Source: Verrucomicrobiota bacterium
GTDB taxonomy: Bacteria > Verrucomicrobiota > Verrucomicrobiia > Verrucomicrobiales > DEV007
Assembly: GCA_020629815.1 (NCBI GenBank)
Contig: JAHDCN010000037.1
Span: 3,152 to 9,095, forward strand
Length of the DNA stretch: 5,944 nucleotides
Direction: 5' to 3'
The position numbers were made by a program, and so were the translations under genes. A model generated the notes under the pieces. It was given only the letters and a program-made list of their open reading frames with translations, had not been told where the DNA came from and did no database searches. Shown one piece after another: positions 1 to 4,838 of the stretch (position 1 is its first letter; each line of letters opens with the position of its first letter).

Positions 1-927
1 GATCTAGTTCTTCGTAATTTCCCTGAAGATGCGGGAGTGGTGCTTCGCCAGGCTGGAACCAGCTTCCAACTGGGTCAGATCTACGATGCGCATCAGCAGT
101 ATGATCAGGCAATCGAAGCGTATTCCCGGGCAGCCAGTATTGCTTCAAAACTCCAGGAGACATCTCCGGATTCGGAAGCGCTTGGAAAGTTGATTGGCCA
201 GTTACAATTCAGAGCGGCAAAATCCCTTCACTTATCCAGTCGGATTGATGAGTCGATTGATGCTCACATCGCAGCTCTCGAAACAGTGGAGTCTCAGCGT
301 GGTCCTCTTGGTTACACGCCTTTTCAGATGGTTCAGGTAGCGGAGACTTATGTCGAGCTCGGACAGCTTTTCAGTAAGAAAGAAGAGGCCTTGCCAGAAG
401 ACCGGGACCAGTTGTTCAATGAAGCGCTTCGCCTTTTGTCTCCTCTCAATGGCAAGGATCCGGAAGATTTGAGTGTTGCAATTCTTCTTTCCCGCAGTTT
501 GGCGGAACTGGGCAGTATTGAGCGGGAAGCGGGGCAATGGTCCTCTGGATATCGCCTGTCGAAACGGGGCTTGGAATCATTGAACAAAGCGCTTGGGGAT
601 GAGCCGGCTGATCTGGATGGAATTCTCGAATTGGCTGAGGCACGAATTCGTCACCTCGAGTTTCTGGGGAACGAAAAGAAGCTCGCCAGAGAAGTCACGG
701 CAGCCGGGGTAGAGTCGGCCGAGTTGGCATTGGCAAACCTCGAGCAATCGGAACAGATGATTGAGCCCTTTCGATCTCAATATCACAAACGGTTGATCGG
801 GATTTTCCGCAGCTACGGCGATGCTTACAAATCGCTTGGCGACGATGAAGGCTCGAACCGTTGCTACAGTCGGGTTTCGGAGAGTCTGAGCTATTTGGAC
901 GGTTCAGTGACGAAAAACGAGGGCTAG
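1..927 (+). CDS. TPR-type helical-repeat protein, C-terminal part (5' end outside window)
   Basis: The frame is open from base 1 to the TAG at 925-927, giving 308 residues without a start, so the gene begins upstream. GTG codons at 37 and 40 could be mistaken for a start, but the sequence before them is also open and coding-like. The protein is alpha-helical with TPR-like units at about residues 18-51 (a good match, with the AxxxFxLGxIYxxxxxYDxAIEAYxxA pattern), 66-99, 112-145, 159-192 and a final one near 260-292. The later units are degenerate. No membrane segment or catalytic motif is visible. TPR arrays are protein-binding scaffolds. In Verrucomicrobiota and Planctomycetota, arrays like this often form the C-terminal half of Ser/Thr kinases, but no kinase part lies in the window, so that link is only inference. 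Two hairpins at the 3' end separate it from the next gene. Confidence 0.8.
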   Translation, partial: DLVLRNFPEDAGVVLRQAGTSFQLGQIYDAHQQYDQAIEAYSRAASIASKLQETSPDSEALGKLIGQLQFRAAKSLHLSSRIDESIDAHIAALETVESQRGPLGYTPFQMVQVAETYVELGQLFSKKEEALPEDRDQLFNEALRLLSPLNGKDPEDLSVAILLSRSLAELGSIEREAGQWSSGYRLSKRGLESLNKALGDEPADLDGILELAEARIRHLEFLGNEKKLAREVTAAGVESAELALANLEQSEQMIEPFRSQYHKRLIGIFRSYGDAYKSLGDDEGSNRCYSRVSESLSYLDGSVTKNEG

Positions 928-942
928 CCAACCCCGTTTTTC
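912..942 (+). terminator. Hairpin overlapping the stop codon of the TPR gene, probable terminator
   Basis: The arms GAAAAACG (912-919) and CGTTTTTC (935-942) pair perfectly. Inside them GGG (921-923) pairs with CCC (932-934), leaving one bulged A at 920 and an 8-base loop. The A-run on the left and the T-run 937-941 on the right make it look like a terminator usable in both directions. The T-run forms part of the stem, so this is weaker evidence than the next hairpin. The stop codon TAG lies in the loop. Confidence 0.5.
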
Positions 943-973
943 ATTTACAATTTTGCGTTTCTGACGAAACTGG

Positions 974-1007
974 AGGCGATTTCTCTCTGTCGAGAAGTCG
1001 CCTTTTT
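974..1007 (+). terminator. Rho-independent terminator directly before the GYF_2/RDD gene
   Basis: AGGCGATTTCTC (974-985) pairs with GAGAAGTCGCCT (992-1003) over 12 bp with a single G-U pair (980/997) and a 6-base loop TCTGTC. The stem is followed by a five-T run at 1003-1007. This is a standard intrinsic terminator for rightward transcription coming from the TPR gene. It ends only 4 bases before the ATG at 1012, so it must also lie in, or overlap, the leader or promoter of the next gene. Confidence 0.8.
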
Positions 1008-1011
1008 GTTC

Positions 1012-1959
1012 ATGGAGGAGTGGTTTTATACAGATAAATCGATGACCCAACAGGGTCCGGTCAATGAGCAAACCCTGTTGGATCTGAATGTTTCCGGTGC
1101 GATCAATGCTGATTCGCTGGTGTGGAAAGAGGGGCAGGAAAAATGGGCTCCGTTCTTTCAGGCAGCGACTCCTTTGTTTGGCCAAACGGAGGAAGGATCA
1201 CCTGTTGAGATTGGCGTATGCGCTCATTCCCGTCGGGTGTATCCGCTCCAGGAGATGGTCCCCTACGGTGACGCTTTGATCGGTATTGAGCATAAGGATG
1301 CCTTTGTCCAGAGCCTGATGGAATCCGGGGAAACTTCAGTGCAAGACGCGTCAGATGCTCCCCACGTTTATGTGGGATTTTGGTGGAGAGTGCTTGGCTC
1401 TATTTTGGATTATCTGGTGAAGCTGATTCCAACCTATGTTGGTTTCATTCCCTATACGATAGCGGCTGTAATGACTCCTCCCGATGCCCTGAATAACCCG
1501 ACTATGGATAATTTCCCGGTAGCCATTGCTGTCACCTACGGGTTCGGGATTCTTTTCATGCTGGCACTCAGCATTTTTTACGATACCTGGATGGTCGGTA
1601 AATACGGTGCGACCGTTGGAAAAATGGTGATCGGCGCGCGAGTGGTTAACGCCGATCGAAGTCCAGTCACCTACAAAAAGGCTTTTTTCCGATGGCTCGT
1701 GAAGAAGCCTTTGAACTATCTGATTGTGATGGTGCCCGCAACGATTGTAATGAGCCTGATTATGGGCGTTGGCTTCGCTACCTTGATTGAGGGTGATAGC
1801 GCAGCATTGGGCGTTTCCGCAATACTTGGCTCGATGCTTGCAGCGAGTTTCGTGGCAGTGCTTTGCTGTGGCATATATTGGATGTGTGCATTTGATTTAG
1901 AAAAGCGGACGATGCACGATCGAATTTGTGCTACCCGGGTAATCAAAAAGACGGCGTAA
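1012..1959 (+). CDS. GYF_2 domain plus RDD family membrane protein
   Basis: The protein has 315 residues. Residues 1-50 fit the bacterial GYF_2 domain: WFY near the start, then GPV (15-17), LVWKEG (36-41) and W45. Residues 67-106 are a short linker domain with the pattern CxxSxRVxPxxEMVPYGD. The C-terminal half is an RDD domain: R126 at the start of the first helix, D133 inside it, hydrophobic segments at about 127-155, 168-190, 234-260 and 264-291, and the YGATVGKMVIGARVV signature (198-212). RDD proteins are membrane proteins of mostly unknown role, with transport suggested for some. GYF_2 is probably a cytosolic protein-binding module. I chose the ATG at 1012 because it puts the GYF_2 tryptophan at its usual place close to the N-terminus; a TTG at 1006 would add only two residues. 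No Shine-Dalgarno sequence is visible. It leads a three-gene cluster with acpS. Confidence 0.88.
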   Translation: MEEWFYTDKSMTQQGPVNEQTLLDLNVSGAINADSLVWKEGQEKWAPFFQAATPLFGQTEEGSPVEIGVCAHSRRVYPLQEMVPYGDALIGIEHKDAFVQSLMESGETSVQDASDAPHVYVGFWWRVLGSILDYLVKLIPTYVGFIPYTIAAVMTPPDALNNPTMDNFPVAIAVTYGFGILFMLALSIFYDTWMVGKYGATVGKMVIGARVVNADRSPVTYKKAFFRWLVKKPLNYLIVMVPATIVMSLIMGVGFATLIEGDSAALGVSAILGSMLAASFVAVLCCGIYWMCAFDLEKRTMHDRICATRVIKKTA

Positions 1960-1965
1960 AACGGA

Positions 1966-2598
1966 ATGTCTGATCAAGAAACGATTTCCCCTCCTCCGAT
2001 TCGCCCCTCTGCGGCTGCGGCCTTGCTGGATTGTCCAAAGTGCAGGACCTCAGTAGAGGTTTCTTTTTCAGAAATTGTGGAGCAGCAGTGTCCGGTTTGT
2101 CTGATTCGGTTGGAGCGCCATGTGTATCCACGTTTGTTTCATGAGCCGGAATCGAATGCAGGCAGTCAGGGAATGGTTTCCGTTTCCGGTGATGCAACCT
2201 GCCACTTCTATCCTGAGCTGAAGGCGGAGCTGGTCTGCGATGAGTGTGGTTGCCTCATGTCGCGCAAAGCTTCGGTAGATTGGGGAGGGAGGGATCTTTG
2301 TATGCCGTGTCTTCACAATTTGCGTGAGAACAAACAATCAGCCGATTTTCAGGCGAAGACAAAACTCTACGACAATCGCGCGCTGGCTTTGGTGACCTGG
2401 CTGGCGCCTGTATCCCTGTTTACTGCACCAATAGCTTTTTTCCTTTTGTTGAAGAACCGGAAAGCTAATCGTGGATTCGTGCCGCGGGGGCCGTTTCGCT
2501 GGTGGTTGGCATTGTTACTTTCCATAGCCTGGATGGCTCTGTGGGGATTTCTGTTAGTGACATGGATCTCGCTGTTAGTCCGGGAAATTCAGAGCTGA
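1966..2598 (+). CDS. Double zinc-site protein with C-terminal membrane anchor
   Basis: The protein has 210 residues. An N-terminal zinc ribbon is formed by C23-x2-C26 and C42-x2-C45. A second cluster, resembling a B-box-type zinc finger, has C79/H80, C91-x2-C94, C96 and C112-x2-C115 with H117. Two hydrophobic segments follow, at about 139-163 and 179-204, separated by a basic loop (KNRKANR). The zinc sites therefore probably sit on the cytosolic face, anchored by a helical hairpin. I do not recognise a named family and assign no function. The start ATG lies 6 bp after the RDD gene's stop with only a weak GGA upstream. The stop overlaps the acpS start by one base, so all three genes are likely on one transcript. 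Zinc-plus-membrane proteins of this kind can act as protein-interaction adaptors, which here is only inference. Confidence 0.82.
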   Translation: MSDQETISPPPIRPSAAAALLDCPKCRTSVEVSFSEIVEQQCPVCLIRLERHVYPRLFHEPESNAGSQGMVSVSGDATCHFYPELKAELVCDECGCLMSRKASVDWGGRDLCMPCLHNLRENKQSADFQAKTKLYDNRALALVTWLAPVSLFTAPIAFFLLLKNRKANRGFVPRGPFRWWLALLLSIAWMALWGFLLVTWISLLVREIQS

Positions 2599-2987
2599 TG
2601 AGAATTTACGGTATTGGTATTGATATTGTAGACACGGTACGAATCACTCGGTCGATAGAGGACTTTGGAGACCGGTTTCTGGAGCGGGTGTTTACCGAGC
2701 AAGAGATTCACTACTGTTCGCGGATGAAACAAGCGGACCAACACTATGCGGCACGGTTTGCCGCGAAAGAGGCGGTGGCCAAAGCATTTGGCACGGGCAT
2801 TGGTGCTGAGCTGGGGTGGAAGGATATGGAGATTCTCCGCGATGAGAACGGGAAGCCGTTTCTGAAACTCACCGGTGATGGTCAGCAATTTGCAGAAGAC
2901 AAAAAAATATCCGAGGTGCTCATCTCACTGAGCCACTCGGATAATCATGCTGCGGCGAATGCTGTCGCAATCTGCAGCGAGCTTTAG
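2598..2987 (+). CDS. acpS: Holo-[acyl-carrier-protein] synthase AcpS
   Basis: The protein has 129 residues, the usual AcpS length. This cytosolic enzyme transfers 4'-phosphopantetheine from coenzyme A to the active-site serine of acyl carrier protein, making holo-ACP for fatty acid synthesis. Family signatures are all present: GIGIDIVD (5-12) with the Mg2+-binding D9, FTEQEIHYC (32-40), the block ARFAAKEAVAKAFGTG (52-67) with the second Mg2+ ligand E58, and SLSHSDNHAAA (110-120) with H113. I chose the ATG at 2598 because the conserved beta-strand begins right after it. The frame extends upstream to 2502, but only inside the zinc-protein gene. Start and preceding stop share one base (TGATG), which suggests translational coupling. 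The gene ends 12 bp before the end of the convergent bactofilin gene, with no strong terminator between them. Confidence 0.96.
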   Translation: MRIYGIGIDIVDTVRITRSIEDFGDRFLERVFTEQEIHYCSRMKQADQHYAARFAAKEAVAKAFGTGIGAELGWKDMEILRDENGKPFLKLTGDGQQFAEDKKISEVLISLSHSDNHAAANAVAICSEL

Positions 2988-2999
2988 GAAAAGCCGGAA

Positions 3000-3371
3000 T
3001 TAGGTCTTCGCTTTGCCGACCTTACATTGACCAGCCAGAGATGCGCCCTCTTCCATTTGGAGGCTGACGGTGCTGACCGACCCAGTGATCACTGATGTCG
3101 GTGACAAGCGGCACTGGTTGAAGTCACCATTTCCGTTCACCTTGCCCTCAATGACTGCTTTTTCAGCCTGAAGGTCGCCATTCACGGTAGCATTCTCACC
3201 GATGGTGAGGCTGCCCTTGGAGTTAATGTTTCCTTTGATATTTCCGTCGAAAATCAAATCGGTGGTGCAGATCAAATCTCCTTCGATCTCGATGTCACTG
3301 GATAGGTGGCTACTCACGGCACTAAACGGTTTTTGGTTATTTTTTGGACCCCGCTTCACTGCAGGGAACAT
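3000..3371 (-). CDS. Bactofilin (polymer-forming cytoskeletal protein)
   Basis: The protein has 123 residues. After a short, basic, disordered N-terminus (1-21, with KRGPKNNQK), residues 22-118 are a bactofilin domain (formerly DUF583). It shows short beta-strand repeats of the right-handed beta-helix type: SSDIEIEGDL, LIFDGNIKGNI, SLTIGENATVNGDL, AVIEGKVNGN, SVITGSVSTVSLQMEEGASLAG. Bactofilins polymerise without nucleotides into filaments or membrane patches that organise cell shape, stalks or envelope enzymes. The basic N-terminal tail is typical of versions that bind membrane or partners. The ATG at 3371 is the longest possible start because an in-frame TGA lies immediately upstream. No Shine-Dalgarno sequence is visible. 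It is transcribed divergently from the TPR membrane-protein gene and converges on acpS. Which cell structure it serves cannot be read from the context. Confidence 0.92.
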   Translation of the reverse strand: MFPAVKRGPKNNQKPFSAVSSHLSSDIEIEGDLICTTDLIFDGNIKGNINSKGSLTIGENATVNGDLQAEKAVIEGKVNGNGDFNQCRLSPTSVITGSVSTVSLQMEEGASLAGQCKVGKAKT

Positions 3372-3430
3372 TCACAGCTGCAAAGATAGCGTTTTTTTGG
3401 GAAAGCTTCAGCAATTTTTTCGGATTTCTT

Positions 3431-3515
3431 TTCCGATTTAGAGCCACTGTGAAAGTTGAAAATTATGGCTTTTCCGGTATCCTGAACCTTTTCCGGAACC
3501 TGTTCAATCCTTCCG
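3431..3515 (+). repeat. Four TTCCG direct repeats in the divergent intergenic region
   Basis: TTCCG occurs at 3431-3435, 3472-3476, 3491-3495 and 3511-3515, all on the plus strand. The first three are part of a longer CTTTTCCG. The distances are 41, 19 and 20 bp, close to whole turns of the helix. The second and third copies flank the predicted -10 element. This could be a regulator-binding array or simply a pyrimidine-rich leader; the sequence alone does not decide. Confidence 0.35.
3456..3483 (+). promoter_or_regulatory. Putative sigma70-type promoter for the TPR membrane-protein operon
   Basis: TTGAAA (3456-3461, 5 of 6 matches to the -35 consensus) is followed after 16 bp by TATCCT (3478-3483, 4 of 6 matches to the -10 consensus). 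Transcription would start near 3490, giving a leader of about 36 bases before the ATG at 3526. It is the best rightward promoter candidate in the 154-bp divergent region. For the leftward bactofilin gene I find only a weak TATCTT-like -10 (minus strand, 3388-3383) with no convincing -35. Confidence 0.4.
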
Positions 3516-3525
3516 CTTGGTCTCT

Positions 3526-4785
3526 ATGGCAGATAATATGCTCTCAGCACGCCCGGAGTATGGGCGCACCTTCAACACCTCTATGTGGGTGATTGGGCTG
3601 CTGGCTGCTATCCAGTTGTTTGCGGTAGCATGGGCCATTTTTACCCGCGAGACGCTTCCGGTTTCTCAAGTTGCGGTTGTTCCGCCGACGACCGCGACGG
3701 GACCGGTTTTCCGGACTCCGGAACCTACAGTGATTGATAACTCTGCTGTTGATGCTCCGCGCGAACAGGAGGCTCTCACCCCTGAAAATGTGACTGTGCC
3801 CCCGGTAAATGTTGGAGTGGTCACTGGAGAAACGGGTTCCCCTCAATCACTGAACCCAGTGCTTCGACCTCAGGAGCCGATTTCGGTCACTCCTACAGAA
3901 ACTGTGCCTCCACAGCCTTCGGTTTCCGTTTTGCCCGCGCCCAGTTTGACCGGACCCGCGAATGCTGAGCCGCTTGCCGAAGCTCTTGCAGATGCGGCAG
4001 GAAGTGTGGAAGAAATTTCGGACCCTTTGCTAAATCGATTGGTTTCCACCGGGGAGGAATTACGCAGCAGTGGTAATATGCAGGGTGCTTTAAAGGCATT
4101 GCGTGAGGCCGAGGCAGAGTTACCGGAGCATCCAAGAGTTCTGAGCTCGTTGGCGGGAACCTACAGTCAGATGGGGCTGGACGAAAAGGCGATGGGCTAT
4201 TGGGAGCGGGTTTTCGAACTCGGACCGGAGAAGTCGGGTGATTACTACCGATTGGCCGAACTTTCGCTTCGGGGAGAGCAAGCTACGGCTTCTGGTGCGA
4301 CCACAGATATTCTGAAGATCCGTGAAGTTTCAGTAAATGAGCAACCGGATAGTAAAGAGGGACAATGGGTTTCACTGAATATCACCGTAGAAGGGGACTC
4401 TTCCGTTCAGCCGACCGGTGCCGATATGTCTCTTCTGGTATATTTCTACGACAAAGTCGATGGTCGAAAAATCGAGACTTCGACTGCGGATACGTCTTTC
4501 GAATATCCGTCCATACCCTATGATTGGCAGGAAGCGGGTGTCGAGGAGATTAAGGTCATCTATGTTCAACCCGAATTCACAGAAGAACAAAAGCGGGAAC
4601 TGGGAGAACGGGTTTATCACGGTTTTGTTGCTGAGCTGTATTATCGGGACAAGCTTCAGGACACAATTTCCCGACCGCCGGAGCTTTCAACTATCCGTAT
4701 GGAAGAGATGGAACAGGAAAAAATCAAAGAGGTCATACCTCAACCAGCCGTAATAGGACCGGATAATTCCCTCTTCCCGCGCTAA
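3526..4785 (+). CDS. Single-pass membrane protein with Pro-rich linker, TPR-like region and unknown C-terminal domain
   Basis: The protein has 419 residues. A single hydrophobic segment lies at about 19-39, after a short N-terminus with R9 and R14. This suggests a signal anchor with the N-terminus inside and the bulk outside the cytoplasm. Residues 44-148 are a low-complexity Pro/Val/Thr linker. Residues 165-250 are TPR-like (GNMQGALKALREAEAELPEHP, then LAGTYSQMGLDEKAMGYWERVFELGP). Residues 260-392 form a beta-rich domain (LKIREVSV, WVSLNITVEG, MSLLVYFYDK, EIKVIYVQP, FVAELYYRD) that I do not recognise. The tail ends in NSLFPR. Several in-frame starts exist: TTG 3517, ATG 3526 and ATG 3538. 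I chose 3526 as the first ATG; none has a Shine-Dalgarno sequence. Tandem stops TAATAA end it. The next gene starts 53 bp downstream without a clear terminator, so the two are probably co-transcribed. The role is unknown; a periplasmic scaffold is a guess. Confidence 0.82.
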   Translation: MADNMLSARPEYGRTFNTSMWVIGLLAAIQLFAVAWAIFTRETLPVSQVAVVPPTTATGPVFRTPEPTVIDNSAVDAPREQEALTPENVTVPPVNVGVVTGETGSPQSLNPVLRPQEPISVTPTETVPPQPSVSVLPAPSLTGPANAEPLAEALADAAGSVEEISDPLLNRLVSTGEELRSSGNMQGALKALREAEAELPEHPRVLSSLAGTYSQMGLDEKAMGYWERVFELGPEKSGDYYRLAELSLRGEQATASGATTDILKIREVSVNEQPDSKEGQWVSLNITVEGDSSVQPTGADMSLLVYFYDKVDGRKIETSTADTSFEYPSIPYDWQEAGVEEIKVIYVQPEFTEEQKRELGERVYHGFVAELYYRDKLQDTISRPPELSTIRMEEMEQEKIKEVIPQPAVIGPDNSLFPR

Positions 4786-4838
4786 TAAGATAGCTAAAAC
4801 CTCGACACAGGCGCGAAACCTGCTTCTTTCCACAACTC

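Noticed and set aside
37..42. GTG codons at 37 and 40 as a true start of the TPR protein
   Set aside because: The frame is open to base 1 and the preceding residues look coding, so the gene most likely starts outside the window.
2502..2597. Upstream extension of the acpS frame to 2502
   Set aside because: The extra 32 residues lie wholly inside the zinc-protein gene and precede the conserved AcpS first strand, which starts right after the ATG at 2598.
2981..2994. GCTTT-AGGA-AAAGC hairpin as a terminator between acpS and bactofilin
   Set aside because: The stem is only 5 bp, A/T-rich and without a following T-run, so it is too weak to call.
3420..3436. TCGGA/TCCGA inverted repeat as an operator or terminator
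   Set aside because: The arms are 5 bp in a T-rich context and chance is a sufficient explanation. Only the TTCCG spacing pattern was kept as a finding.
3202..3592. Plus-strand open frames across the bactofilin gene and divergent region
   Set aside because: They are antisense to, or run on from, a clear bactofilin gene. They have low-complexity translations and match no domain.
3679..3969. The Pro-rich linker as a ligand for the GYF_2 domain of the RDD protein
   Set aside because: Eukaryotic GYF domains bind proline-rich peptides, but the linker is predicted to lie outside the cytoplasm while GYF_2 is probably inside, so contact is unlikely.
4808..4822. CAGG/CCTG inverted repeat between the TPR gene and the receiver gene
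   Set aside because: It is a 4-bp stem with a 7-base loop and no U-tract, which is not enough for a terminator or an operator.
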